Source of the DNA: Sulfitobacter aestuariivivens
Lineage (GTDB): Bacteria > Pseudomonadota > Alphaproteobacteria > Rhodobacterales > Rhodobacteraceae
Length of the DNA: 64,000 nucleotides
Assembly: GCF_014763045.1 (NCBI RefSeq)
Contig: NZ_JACTAG010000003.1
Coordinates: 1 to 64,000, forward strand
Direction: 5' to 3'
In this document: piece after piece, positions 37,883-46,221 of the stretch
Layout: each line of letters begins with the position of its first letter
How positions within the stretch are numbered: the stretch's first letter is position 1
The notes under the pieces: model-generated
The model's database searches: none
Told to the model about the DNA's origin: nothing
The model's input: only the letters and a program-made list of their open reading frames with translations
Made by a program: the position numbers and the translations under genes

Positions 37883-39634
37883 TTGGAGCGCAAGCTTGCC
37901 ACCATCATGATCGGCGATTTCGTCGGCTCCACGGCAGCGATGGAGCACGACGAAGAGGGCGCGCTGGCGCGCGTAATGAACGGGCTTGAGGTTGCCGCAG
38001 GTGCCGTCGCCCGACACAAGGGGCGTGTTTTCAACACCGCCGGAGACGCGCTTTTGGCAGAGTTCGACAGCCCTGTGAATGCGCTTAAGGCTGCGATCGA
38101 GGCGCGATCCTTGTTGGGCTCTGCTGAGGGACTTACGCCAAAAGATATGCGGTTTGGCATGCATCTGGCAGATGTGGTGCAGGTAGGCGATGATCTGCGC
38201 GGGGATGGTGTCAATATTGCCGCGCGTTTGCAACAGCACGCCGAACCAGGCGAGATCGACGTGTCGGCGGCTCTTTATGATCAAGTCCGGCGTGTGTCGC
38301 CTTGCAGTTTCTCAGATCTGGGCGAACAGCAGTTCAAGGGGCTTGGCGAACCGATGCGGGTTATGCGGGTTGGCACCACGATGGACCGGCATGTGTATCA
38401 AACAGCGCCGACGATCGAGGCCCCACAAACACGCAAAAGGCCCAATTCGATTGCTGTCCTGCCCTTCAGGACCGGCGGCAAGACGGATGAAGATCAGGAC
38501 TTTCTTGCCGAAGGGTTGACGGATGATATCATCCATGAACTCAGCCTCATCAGATCGCTTTTTGTCAGTTCGCGGACAGCTTCCCGATCTCTGGATACAG
38601 ATGATCCGGTCATCGTGGGAGATGCGTTGGGCGTGAGCTATGTCCTTGCCGGGGCTGTACGCAAGCTTGGATCGCGGGTGCGGATGAATGTCACGCTGAC
38701 GCGGACCGACAATGGCGGTGTCGTCTGGACCGATCGGGTTCAGCGTCCGTTTGATGAGTTGCTTGATGCGATGGAAGATGTCTGCGCGCGGGTCGCAGCG
38801 ACCGTGTCGGGGCGGATTGATCACGAGGGGATCCGCGCGGTGCGCATGAAGCGGCCGGAAAACATGACGGCCTATGAATATTATCTGCGCGGGCTGGACA
38901 AACATCGCATGGGAGGCGTTTCAGATGCCCATGCGAAAGAAGCGATAGAATGGTTCCAGCGCTCCCAGCAGGCCGACCCCGGATTTGCAAGACCGCTGGC
39001 GATGGAGGTGTGCGCCTGGAGCTACCTGCCTGATTTCGACCTGCAGGCGGCCTCGAACATTCTTGATCGGGCAATGGGGCTCGATACGTCAGACCCCGAA
39101 TTGCACCGTATCTTTGGCATCGTCCAAATCAAGTTGAACGGCGATTTTGAGGCCAGCCGTCGTCATCACGAACGCGCGCTGCAGCTGGCCCCAAATGATG
39201 CCTATATCCTGGGCCGGTGCGCTGCGTTCTATACATTTGACGGTCAACTTGATCGGGCGCTTGATTTGCTTGAGCGCGCTGAAGCATTGGATCCTTTCCT
39301 TCCGGTCTGGATTATCGAGGAACGGGTTGCGGCACTTTACGCGCTGGGGCGGTTTGATGAGGTGAACGCTGAGGCGCGCAGCCTTAACTTTCAGACCCGT
39401 CGGTCGCGGCTTTATCGGGCCGCCAGCCGCGTGGCGCGTGGTGACGTTCCACGCGCCCGAGCATTGGTGGCTGAGGTGCTGGCAGATGATCCGATCCTGA
39501 CGACGGAATACGTTGCCCAGCAAGAGTTGTTCAAGGATCCAGAAATCATGAACACGTTGCTGGAACGTGTGAGAACAGCTGGATTGCCGGACGCTGTCTC
39601 AGCGACAGGTCCTACGCTGGTTGCAAACCATTAA
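37883..39634 (+). CDS. class III adenylate/guanylate cyclase with TolB-like and TPR regions
   Basis: Residues 1-165 are a class III cyclase domain: metal Asp12 and Asp55, the substrate-side Asp104 and the pair Asn111/Arg115 in GVNIAARL are all present, so activity is plausible and ATP use is more likely than GTP. Residues 185-325 form a TolB-N/FlgO-like domain (NSIAVLPF, GLTDDIIHELS, YVLAGAVRK), and about 340-580 are TPR helices (two motifs near 415-490). It starts with TTG after AAGGAG. No membrane helix is seen. The family is common in alphaproteobacteria; the signal it senses is unknown. Confidence 0.9.
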   Translation: MERKLATIMIGDFVGSTAAMEHDEEGALARVMNGLEVAAGAVARHKGRVFNTAGDALLAEFDSPVNALKAAIEARSLLGSAEGLTPKDMRFGMHLADVVQVGDDLRGDGVNIAARLQQHAEPGEIDVSAALYDQVRRVSPCSFSDLGEQQFKGLGEPMRVMRVGTTMDRHVYQTAPTIEAPQTRKRPNSIAVLPFRTGGKTDEDQDFLAEGLTDDIIHELSLIRSLFVSSRTASRSLDTDDPVIVGDALGVSYVLAGAVRKLGSRVRMNVTLTRTDNGGVVWTDRVQRPFDELLDAMEDVCARVAATVSGRIDHEGIRAVRMKRPENMTAYEYYLRGLDKHRMGGVSDAHAKEAIEWFQRSQQADPGFARPLAMEVCAWSYLPDFDLQAASNILDRAMGLDTSDPELHRIFGIVQIKLNGDFEASRRHHERALQLAPNDAYILGRCAAFYTFDGQLDRALDLLERAEALDPFLPVWIIEERVAALYALGRFDEVNAEARSLNFQTRRSRLYRAASRVARGDVPRARALVAEVLADDPILTTEYVAQQELFKDPEIMNTLLERVRTAGLPDAVSATGPTLVANH

Positions 39635-39682
39635 AGTTTTTTGAAGACCCATTCGAACCCCAATAGCTGTGCTAAGATCCAT

Positions 39683-39735
39683 GGGGGGCTTTGCCCCCCA
39701 GACCCCCCAGGATATTTTTGGCCTACAAAAGAAGA
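39683..39735 (+). repeat. gene-end hairpin element, left copy
   Basis: The element begins with a G-rich hairpin (GGGGGGC, TTT, GCCCCCC), continues with ACCCCCCAGGATATTTTTGG and ends with CAAAAGAAGA. It starts 48 bases after the cyclase stop. The right copy is its imperfect inverted match. Confidence 0.75.
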
Positions 39736-39899
39736 GGATCGGGCATCAAAGAAAAACGGGGGGCACACCGGCCCCCCGACCGAAAAAAGCACTTCGTCTT
39801 CTTCCGCAGGCACGGCCATCGGCGTCCCCGCCTGTACCGCTAAAGAAGAATGCCGCGCTATACCTAATAAGTCGTAAAGCACACGCGACATATAGGATC

Positions 39900-39948
39900 G
39901 TTCTTTTGCAGGCGCCAAATATCCCGGGGGTTTGGGGGCAGAGCCCCC
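39900..39948 (-). repeat. gene-end hairpin element, right copy
   Basis: Read on the minus strand: GGGGGC, TCT, GCCCCC hairpin, then AAACCCCCGGGATATTTGG and GCAAAAGAAC. It starts 33 bases after the leuA stop, so each copy follows a gene's 3' end in the same relative orientation. Confidence 0.75.
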
Positions 39949-39981
39949 AACCTGTCGGACCGCGTTAGCGGTTCGAAAATG

Positions 39982-41550
39982 CTATCCGACATCCTTGTAA
40001 CTGATCTCTCGTTTGTCGGTGCCGCCCTTCTCACGGCGCACCAGCAGGCGGTTGAGCGCATGAATGTAGGCCCGCACACTGGCCACCACCGTATCGGTAT
40101 CCGCTGACTGGCCTGTCACGATCCGACCGTCTTCTTCCATGCGCACACTGACCGTGGCTTGTGCATCCGTGCCCTCCGTCACCGCGTGTACCTGATAAAG
40201 CTGCAGTCTTGCATCATGCGCGACCAAAGTTTTGACGCAGTTGAAAGCAGCATCGACAGGGCCATCGCCCGTCTGCTCAGTGCTTTGCTGCTGTCCTTCG
40301 ATTTCGAGGGTCATCCGCGCTTGATTAGGCCCTTCCGTGCCGCAGACCACATGCATTGACACCAGCTTGACCCGGTCTTCTTCCGGATCGGTGGACGTGC
40401 GCATCAGCGCAATCAGATCATCCTCGTAGATTTCCTTTTTGCGGTCGGCCAGTTCCTTGAAGCGGACGAAGACGTCCTTGAGCTGATTATCTCCCAGTTC
40501 GAACCCCAAATCCTCAAGCTTGGAGCGCAGCGCGGCGCGGCCTGAATGTTTGCCCATGACCAGATTGGTTTCTGAAAGACCCACGTCCTCGGGGCGCATA
40601 ATCTCAAAAGTTTCTGCGTTCTTCAGCATGCCGTCCTGATGGATGCCGCTTTCGTGGGCAAAGGCGTTCTTGCCGACGATGGCCTTGTTAAACTGCACGC
40701 TGAACCCTGACACAGCCGCAACCCGGCGCGAGATGTTCATGATCTTTGTTGAATCGATCTCTGTGCGGTAGGGCATGATATCGTTGCGCACTTTCATCGC
40801 CATTACGACTTCTTCCAGCGCGGTATTGCCCGCCCTTTCGCCAAGCCCGTTTATCGTGCATTCAATCTGGCGCGCGCCCGCCTCAACCGCGGCAAGGCTG
40901 TTCGCTGTCGCCATGCCCAGATCGTTGTGGCAATGGGTTGCAAAGGTGATCTCATCCGCGCCCGGCACATTTTCAATCAGCTTGGTGATCAGATCGGCGC
41001 TTTCACGTGGGGCAGTATAGCCCACCGTGTCGGGTATATTGATGGTGGTGGCCCCGGCAGAGATGGCAATTTCGACCACGCGGTAGAGGTAGTCGAGTTC
41101 GGTGCGGGTCGCATCCATCGGAGACCACTGCACGTTGTCGCAGAGGTTTCGTGCGTGGGTCACGGTTTCATGGATGCGGTCGGCCATTTCGTCCTTCGTG
41201 AGGTTCGGAATGGCGCGGTGCAGGGGCGAGGTACCGATAAACGTATGAATGCGCGGCGCGCGCGCGTGTTTGACGGCCTCCCAGCAGCGATCGATGTCTC
41301 CGAATTGCGCGCGCGCCAAGCCGCAAATGACGGAATTTTGCGTTTGCCGCGCGATATCGGACACCGCATTGAAATCCCCTTCAGAGGCGATGGGAAATCC
41401 GGCTTCAATGATGTCGACGCCCATTTCATCCAGCAGGCCTGCGATTTCCAGCTTTTCGGCATGGGTCATCGTGGCGCCTGGGCTCTGTTCGCCGTCGCGC
41501 AAGGTGGTATCAAAGATCAAGACGCGGTCTTGTTTGGCTTCTTTTGTCAT
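39982..41550 (-). CDS. leuA: 2-isopropylmalate synthase
   Basis: The 522-residue enzyme has the HMGL-like TIM barrel ([20 protein letters not shown], metal HxH in [27 protein letters not shown]) and the C-terminal regulatory domain that binds leucine. It condenses acetyl-CoA with 2-oxoisovalerate, the first committed step of leucine synthesis. The frame is open to 41592, but that part overlaps predicted RNA structure; MTKEAKQD at 41550 (or Met at 41577) is the likely start. A leucine-rich leader lies upstream. Confidence 0.95.
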   Translation of the reverse strand: MTKEAKQDRVLIFDTTLRDGEQSPGATMTHAEKLEIAGLLDEMGVDIIEAGFPIASEGDFNAVSDIARQTQNSVICGLARAQFGDIDRCWEAVKHARAPRIHTFIGTSPLHRAIPNLTKDEMADRIHETVTHARNLCDNVQWSPMDATRTELDYLYRVVEIAISAGATTINIPDTVGYTAPRESADLITKLIENVPGADEITFATHCHNDLGMATANSLAAVEAGARQIECTINGLGERAGNTALEEVVMAMKVRNDIMPYRTEIDSTKIMNISRRVAAVSGFSVQFNKAIVGKNAFAHESGIHQDGMLKNAETFEIMRPEDVGLSETNLVMGKHSGRAALRSKLEDLGFELGDNQLKDVFVRFKELADRKKEIYEDDLIALMRTSTDPEEDRVKLVSMHVVCGTEGPNQARMTLEIEGQQQSTEQTGDGPVDAAFNCVKTLVAHDARLQLYQVHAVTEGTDAQATVSVRMEEDGRIVTGQSADTDTVVASVRAYIHALNRLLVRREKGGTDKREISYKDVG

Positions 41551-41583
41551 GGTGTGGAACTTTCTATCTGCATTCATCCGATT

Positions 41584-41633
41584 GGCGCGCATGCGATCCT
41601 CTGAGCAGGCGCGCCGACGGACACGCTCAGAGG
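41584..41633 (-). promoter_or_regulatory. putative leuA attenuator with alternative hairpins
   Basis: Two mutually exclusive stems are seen on the minus-strand RNA. H1 pairs CCTCTGAGC (41633-41625) with GCTCAGAGG (41606-41598); the leader peptide stop codon sits in its 5' arm. H2 pairs GGCGCGC (41615-41609, in the H1 loop) with GCGCGCC (41590-41584). No U-run follows either, so control may act on leuA translation or Rho-dependent termination instead of a classic terminator. Confidence 0.55.
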
Positions 41634-41695
41634 CGGATTAGCAGCAGTAGGGAGGCACGCAGCAGACCTGCGCGCGCGCAGGGTAGGGTCGGCAT
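41627..41695 (-). CDS. leuL: leucine leader peptide
   Basis: A 22-codon ORF with eight leucines, ending RASLLLLIRL before TGA. Three leucines use CTA, a codon rare in GC-rich coding DNA. It ends 77 bases before the chosen leuA start and its stop is inside an RNA hairpin. No clear ribosome site precedes the ATG at 41695; an in-frame ATG at 41713 gives 28 residues and would coincide with the predicted transcription start, giving leaderless translation. Ribosome stalling at the leucine run would report leucyl-tRNA supply. Confidence 0.7.
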   Translation of the reverse strand: MPTLPCARAGLLRASLLLLIRL

Positions 41696-41720
41696 ATGGG
41701 CTGCATGTGTCATGGCGTCA

Positions 41721-41748
41721 TTTATACGCCAGCTTGGGCAAATGAAAA
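41721..41748 (-). promoter_or_regulatory. putative promoter of the leuA leader
   Basis: On the minus strand TTTTCA (41748-41743), a 16-base spacer and TATAAA (41726-41721) resemble a sigma-70 promoter; the predicted start is near 41713-41714, at the upstream in-frame ATG of the leader. Confidence 0.45.
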
Positions 41749-41795
41749 GAGGGCCGCGCGCAGAATATCGCAGCTGTCATATATCGGCCCTGAGC

Positions 41796-41823
41796 TTGAA
41801 GACCCTTTGATGCGTTCTATCCT
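41796..41823 (+). promoter_or_regulatory. putative promoter of the photolyase operon
   Basis: TTGAAG, a 16-base spacer and TATCCT fit a weak sigma-70 promoter. The same bases read as CTTGAAG, 15 bases, CTATCCT, which also recalls heat-shock sigma (RpoH) promoters. It lies 22 bases before the small gene. Confidence 0.4.
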
Positions 41824-41845
41824 CTTTTTTCACAGGAGCCTGCGC

Positions 41846-42037
41846 ATGTCGGATACAACCCATACCGAGACACTCGCATTGGAGCTTCAGGTCTATGATC
41901 TGGAAGCAGCACTGGCCTATTACGGACTGGACTTTGCCGAAAGGGTCAAGGACTGCGGCACGCGGGTGATGAACGTCGATCTTGACGACGTCGCCTTTGT
42001 GCTGAGCGAAATTCTGCAAAGTTCTGACGCGTCTTGA
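41846..42037 (+). CDS. small acidic protein of unknown function
   Basis: A 63-residue acidic protein with no membrane segment and a likely helical fold. An AGGAG lies about six bases before ATG 41846, and the longer upstream frame lacks support. It overlaps the SDR gene by 4 bases and so heads a three-gene operon with the photolyase. I recognise no family. Confidence 0.65.
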   Translation: MSDTTHTETLALELQVYDLEAALAYYGLDFAERVKDCGTRVMNVDLDDVAFVLSEILQSSDAS

Positions 42038-42702
42038 GCGGGCAAGCGTTGGTCATCGGTGCCTCCGGGGGGATCGGAGGGGCGCTGGTCAAAGCCCTTG
42101 AGGAGCGCGGGCTGCGTGTGCAAACGCTTTCGCGGTCAGTTGATGGGTTCGATATAACGGACCAGGCATCCGTAGACCGGGCACTGGGCTCGCTCAAAGG
42201 GCCATATGATCTGATCATCGTCGCCACCGGCGCGCTTGAGATTGATGGTGCGGAGCCTGAGAAGACCATCAGAGCGATTTCGCAACAGGCTATGACTGAT
42301 CAGTTGACGCTCAATGCCGTGGGCCCTGCACTTGTGCTACGCCATGCCGCAGATCTGTTGCCGAAGGACACGCGCGGCGTCTTTGCAGTTATGTCGGCGC
42401 GCGTAGGCTCCATCGGGGACAACCGGCTGGGGGGCTGGATCAGCTACCGAACGGCTAAGGCGGCAGTCAATCAGGTGGTGCACACGGCCTCTATCGAATT
42501 GGCGCGCAGTCATCCTCACAGTATCTGCGTCGCGATGCATCCCGGTACCGTCAAGACGCAGTTCACTGAAAAGTACCTCGGTCGCCACCCTGCGACAGAA
42601 CCTTCCGAGGCGGCGGCGCATCTTTTGGATGTCATTGACGGGCTGGTCCCGGATGATACCGGGCAATTCTTCGATTGGGCTGGAAAGGCCGTGCCATGGT
42701 AG
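42034..42702 (+). CDS. short-chain dehydrogenase/reductase (C-factor-like)
   Basis: A 222-residue SDR. The cofactor site is VIGASGGIGGALVKAL, the NNAG-equivalent is replaced by VATGALEI, and the catalytic set is Ser in VMSARVGSIGDN and YxxxK in SYRTAKAAVN. The C-factor-like subgroup oxidises unknown alcohols. It starts with TTG inside the stop of the small gene and overlaps the photolyase start by 7 bases, so it is translationally coupled to both. Confidence 0.85.
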   Translation: MSGQALVIGASGGIGGALVKALEERGLRVQTLSRSVDGFDITDQASVDRALGSLKGPYDLIIVATGALEIDGAEPEKTIRAISQQAMTDQLTLNAVGPALVLRHAADLLPKDTRGVFAVMSARVGSIGDNRLGGWISYRTAKAAVNQVVHTASIELARSHPHSICVAMHPGTVKTQFTEKYLGRHPATEPSEAAAHLLDVIDGLVPDDTGQFFDWAGKAVPW

Positions 42703-44225
42703 CGCGATTGGTGCTGGTGCTGGGCGATCAGCTCAGCGCGGATCTGTCCGCGTTGCGCGAGGCTGATCAGGCCAACGACATTGTTGTCATGGCAGAGGTG
42801 AACGACGAAGCGACTTATGTCAGACATCATCCCAAGAAGATCGCGCTGATTTTTTCGGCGATGCGCAAGTTTGCAATAACCTTGCAAAGTGCTGGATGGG
42901 ATGTGCGCTATACCCAATTGGACGATACCGAGAACGCGGGCTCCATCATCGGCGAGGTTTTGCGCCGGGCGACTGAAACCGGCGCATCAGAGGTGATTTG
43001 CACCGAACCCGGCGAATGGCGGCTCATCAACAAGCTGAAACATGCGCCGATCAAGACCCATATCCTGAACGATGACCGCTTTATTGCCAGCCACGCAGAA
43101 TTCGAGTCGTGGGCAGAAGGGCGCAAGGCGCTGCGGATGGAGTATTTCTATCGCGATATGCGGCGCAAGACCGGGCTGATGATGGAGGGCGGGAAACCAG
43201 CGGGTGACAAGTGGAACTATGACCACGACAATCGCAAGCCGGCACCCGGAGAAATCACAAGTGAGGGCCCGCTTAAATTTACGCCCGATGTGGTGGTCGA
43301 GGACGTGCTTGAACTTGTCGCGGCGCGCTTTGGCGACAACTTTGGCGATGTACGTCCGTTCCATTTTGCCACCACGCGCGAGGAAGCATTGCAGGCGTTG
43401 GACCACTTTGTGGCGCAGGCCCTGCCGCGCTTTGGCGATTATCAGGACGCGATGTTGGAGGGGGAGGCGTTTCTCTATCACGCGGTTTTGTCACCCTACA
43501 TCAACTTGGGCCTCTTGGCGCCATTGGAGGTCTGCCAGGCGGTCGAGGCTGCTTGGAAAAAGGGCAATGTGCCCATCAATGCCGCCGAAGGATTCATTCG
43601 TCAGATCATCGGGTGGCGTGAATACGTGCGTGGTATCTACTTTCTCGAAGGGCCCGACTATGCTGCGCGAAATGGGCTGGGCCACACACGCGATCTGCCC
43701 GCCTTTTTCTGGGGCGCAGAGACGCGGATGAACTGCATTTCCAAGGCGGTCGCGCAGACCCGTGAACACGCCTATGCCCACCATATCCAGAGGCTGATGG
43801 TCACGGGCAACTTTGCGCTGCTGGCGGGTGTTGACCCGCATCAGGTCCATGAATGGTATCTTGAGGTCTACGCCGATGCCTACGAATGGGTCGAAGCGCC
43901 CAACGTGGTCGGGATGAGCCAATTCGCTGATGGCGGCATCATCGCATCCAAACCCTATGTGTCGTCCGGCGCCTACATCAATCGCATGTCCGATTATTGC
44001 AAAGGCTGCCATTACAGCGTGTCAAAGAAGGTGGGCGAAGGGGCGTGCCCGTTCAATCTGCTGTACTGGCATTTCTTGGACCGTCATCGCGCGCGGTTCG
44101 AGAACAACCCGCGCATGGGCAATATGTACCGGACGTGGGATCGCATGGACAAAGAGCGCCGCGAAACGGTGCTGAAGGATGCAGAGACATGGCTTGCCCG
44201 TTTGGAGGCGAAAGAAAGTGTCTAG
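42696..44225 (+). CDS. prokaryotic FeS cryptochrome/(6-4) photolyase
   Basis: A 509-residue member of the FeS-BCP clade (PhrB of Agrobacterium, CryB of Rhodobacter). Four cluster cysteines are seen: Cys347, Cys435, Cys438 and Cys451, with spacing equal to that known for PhrB. The N-terminal half is the lumazine-antenna alpha/beta domain and the C-terminal half the FAD domain. It should repair (6-4) photoproducts or sense blue light. Start 42696 rather than 42675 avoids a longer overlap with the SDR. Confidence 0.93.
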   Translation: MVARLVLVLGDQLSADLSALREADQANDIVVMAEVNDEATYVRHHPKKIALIFSAMRKFAITLQSAGWDVRYTQLDDTENAGSIIGEVLRRATETGASEVICTEPGEWRLINKLKHAPIKTHILNDDRFIASHAEFESWAEGRKALRMEYFYRDMRRKTGLMMEGGKPAGDKWNYDHDNRKPAPGEITSEGPLKFTPDVVVEDVLELVAARFGDNFGDVRPFHFATTREEALQALDHFVAQALPRFGDYQDAMLEGEAFLYHAVLSPYINLGLLAPLEVCQAVEAAWKKGNVPINAAEGFIRQIIGWREYVRGIYFLEGPDYAARNGLGHTRDLPAFFWGAETRMNCISKAVAQTREHAYAHHIQRLMVTGNFALLAGVDPHQVHEWYLEVYADAYEWVEAPNVVGMSQFADGGIIASKPYVSSGAYINRMSDYCKGCHYSVSKKVGEGACPFNLLYWHFLDRHRARFENNPRMGNMYRTWDRMDKERRETVLKDAETWLARLEAKESV

Positions 44226-44268
44226 GAAGTCCCTTTTGGCTTAGGGTCCCACGGCAGGCGGGACTTCC
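44225..44268. terminator. 9-base inverted repeat between photolyase and NIPSNAP genes
   Basis: GGAAGTCCC (44225-44233) and GGGACTTCC (44260-44268) pair perfectly around a 26-base loop, starting at the last base of the photolyase stop. Without a T-run it may be a bidirectional pausing or stability structure between convergent genes. Confidence 0.4.
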
Positions 44269-44281
44269 AAGTAGTCAGCGA

Positions 44282-44605
44282 TCATGTCGGAATGTTGTGC
44301 GGGGCGGAAGCAAGGCGCAGGAATGTGCGATCCTCGCGCAAGATAAACTTTTCTGACTGCGCGAAAGCATAGTTCTCGCGACCCAGCGGATCGTCCTTGA
44401 GGCGCGCGCGGTAGTATTCATAGTCGGCAAGGCTGGAGATATTGTAGATGCCGTAGGCCAGCGTCGATGACCCCTCGTGCGGGGCGTAATACCCGACAAG
44501 ATCTGCCCCGCATCGCGGAATCGCCTGACCCCAGTTCTGGGCGTAACGGTCAAAGGCCGCGTGTTTGTTCGGGTCGATCTGGTAGCGAATAATGCAGGTC
44601 AGCAT
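44282..44605 (-). CDS. NIPSNAP family protein
   Basis: A 107-residue ferredoxin-like alpha+beta protein beginning [29 protein letters not shown], with the [22 protein letters not shown] segment typical of NIPSNAP. The ATG at 44605 follows AAAGGAAA; a Met five codons earlier is less well placed. Function is unknown. It is divergent from the regulator gene, which may control it. Confidence 0.85.
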   Translation of the reverse strand: MLTCIIRYQIDPNKHAAFDRYAQNWGQAIPRCGADLVGYYAPHEGSSTLAYGIYNISSLADYEYYRARLKDDPLGRENYAFAQSEKFILREDRTFLRLASAPHNIPT

Positions 44606-44676
44606 GGTGTTTCCTTTCATGTTCGTGAGCAGCCTAGCGGATTGTCTGGCGTGAATGCTTCGGCTAAGGTCGAACT

Positions 44677-45366
44677 ATGAAAGAAGGCCCTGACATTTCG
44701 CGGATTGCCGCGCTGATTGGTGATCCGGCGCGCGCCAATATCCTGACTGCGTTGATGAGCGGCAAGGCCCTGACCGCCACCGAACTGGCGGGCGAGGCGG
44801 GTGTGACCTTGCAGACGGCCAGCGCGCATCTGAGCAAGTTGGAAGCAGCGCATATGATCTGCATGCGCAAATCCGGACGGCACAAGTATTTCACGCTTGG
44901 AGGGGACGATGTTGGTCAAGTTCTTGAAGCATTGATGGGACTGGCCGCAGGCGCGGGCCACTTGCGCACGCGCACCGGCCCCAAGGATGCAGCACTGCGC
45001 GAAGCCCGGGTGTGTTACAATCATCTGGCAGGCGCGCGGGGCATCGCGCTGTATCAGGGTTTGCTGGAGCGTGGCTATCTTGAAGAGCAGAGCGGCAGTG
45101 TCTCGTTGACCGACGCAGGGTGCATCTTTGTGTGTGACTTTGGTGTTGACCTGCACCTTCTGAAAAAATCGAAGACGCCGCTCTGCCGGACTTGCCTGGA
45201 CTGGAGTGCGCGGCAAACTCATTTGGCGGGCAGCGTCGGTCGGGCTTTGTTGGCACAGATGGTGACGAAGGGTTGGTGTACGCGGGCCGATGGAACGCGG
45301 GTGGTGGCGTTTTCGCCTTCAGGCAAAGCGGAGTTTGATCAGACCTTCGGCGCGCCGACGCTTTAG
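44677..45366 (+). CDS. ArsR-type winged-helix transcriptional regulator
   Basis: The 229-residue protein starts with a winged helix: IAALIGDPARANILTALMSGKALTATELAGEAGVTLQTASAHLSKLEAAHMICMRKSGRHKYFTL, the ArsR layout. The remaining ~130 residues hold a CRTC motif and further Cys residues (Cys-x-x-Cys in LCRTCLDW), which could bind metal or sense oxidation, but the usual ArsR metal box is not obvious. It is divergent from the NIPSNAP gene across 71 bases and overlaps the convergent hydrolase end by 4 bases. Confidence 0.88.
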   Translation: MKEGPDISRIAALIGDPARANILTALMSGKALTATELAGEAGVTLQTASAHLSKLEAAHMICMRKSGRHKYFTLGGDDVGQVLEALMGLAAGAGHLRTRTGPKDAALREARVCYNHLAGARGIALYQGLLERGYLEEQSGSVSLTDAGCIFVCDFGVDLHLLKKSKTPLCRTCLDWSARQTHLAGSVGRALLAQMVTKGWCTRADGTRVVAFSPSGKAEFDQTFGAPTL

Positions 45367-46163
45367 ATTTGCCCCGCATCCCGCAACCGCTCTATGCCGT
45401 AGCGCAGGTGTTCGGTGCGGAATGAGTGGCCACCGGGAAAGAGGCAGAACTCCAGGATATCACCTGCGTCATTGGCGCGGTTCTCGCACGCCAGATCCCC
45501 CGCTTCTGAAGACTGCACAGAACCAAAGCCGCCGAATGCAGAGTAATGCGCGAGTGCCTCGCTGACCTCGCCCTGCTTGGTTTCCCGGATCGGCCGACCG
45601 TCAAGGGGCACCGTTTTGTCTGCATCCCCATGGATATGCACGATGCTGGACACCGGAGCACTACAGACTTCCGGGGGTCTTAGCCAATAGGTGCCGGACA
45701 TCGGAACAAAGCCGGCGAACTGGTCGGGATGGGAACAGGCAAGGTTCCAGACCACCATACCGCCTGCAGAAAAGCCGCTGGCGACGATCCGGGTCGTATC
45801 AATTGGATAACGTTTTGCTGCGTCTGCGATGACCGCATCAAAATAGGCGAACTCCGCCGCACCGGTGCTGTCAAATGTGCGCGGACCATAAGGCAGGTCC
45901 CACGTACCCCCGACCCCCTGCATGGCAATCAGGGCAAGGCCAGCGTCCGACACCATGCGCCGCAGACTGCCATTGCGCATGACACCCTGGGCCGAGCCGC
46001 GGTACCCATGGCTCCACATCAGTGCGCCCACGGGCGACGCACCGTCATGGCCTTGCGGCATGACTATTCGGTAGTGCCGGTCACCGACCGGGCAATTGGA
46101 ATCGGGGCCGCACGCCAATGCGGGCGCGGCAAGAAAACTCAGCAGAAAAATCAGATATCGCAT
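45363..46163 (-). CDS. secreted alpha/beta hydrolase of the polyhydroxybutyrate depolymerase/LpqC type
   Basis: A 266-residue protein with a signal peptide (RYLIFLLSFLAAPALA), an oxyanion-side MWSHGYRGS, nucleophile in ASGFSAGGMVVWNL, Asp near DADKTVPLDG and His in FPGGHSF. It is probably an extracellular esterase; whether it degrades polyester, feruloyl esters or other substrates cannot be said. Cys residues suggest disulfides. Confidence 0.82.
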   Translation of the reverse strand: MRYLIFLLSFLAAPALACGPDSNCPVGDRHYRIVMPQGHDGASPVGALMWSHGYRGSAQGVMRNGSLRRMVSDAGLALIAMQGVGGTWDLPYGPRTFDSTGAAEFAYFDAVIADAAKRYPIDTTRIVASGFSAGGMVVWNLACSHPDQFAGFVPMSGTYWLRPPEVCSAPVSSIVHIHGDADKTVPLDGRPIRETKQGEVSEALAHYSAFGGFGSVQSSEAGDLACENRANDAGDILEFCLFPGGHSFRTEHLRYGIERLRDAGQI

Positions 46164-46221
46164 GTGCCAACCATGCCTTGCAGGTACGGACGGCGCAATT
46201 CACAAGAACGTGGCGCTGAAA

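Larger units (their letters stand above)
39635..39981. other. 347-base intergenic region rich in hairpins
   Basis: This gap separates two convergent genes, the cyclase and leuA. It holds two related elements facing each other (see 39683-39735 and 39900-39948) and a central hairpin with GGGGGGC (39758-39764) pairing GCCCCCC (39771-39777). A short ORF crosses it on either strand but the codon pattern is repeat-driven, so I annotate no gene. Confidence 0.7.

Noticed and set aside
39641..39918. Short ORFs on both strands inside the leuA-cyclase intergenic region
   Set aside because: They are made of the inverted hairpin elements and Pro/Gly-rich repeat translation; no ribosome site.
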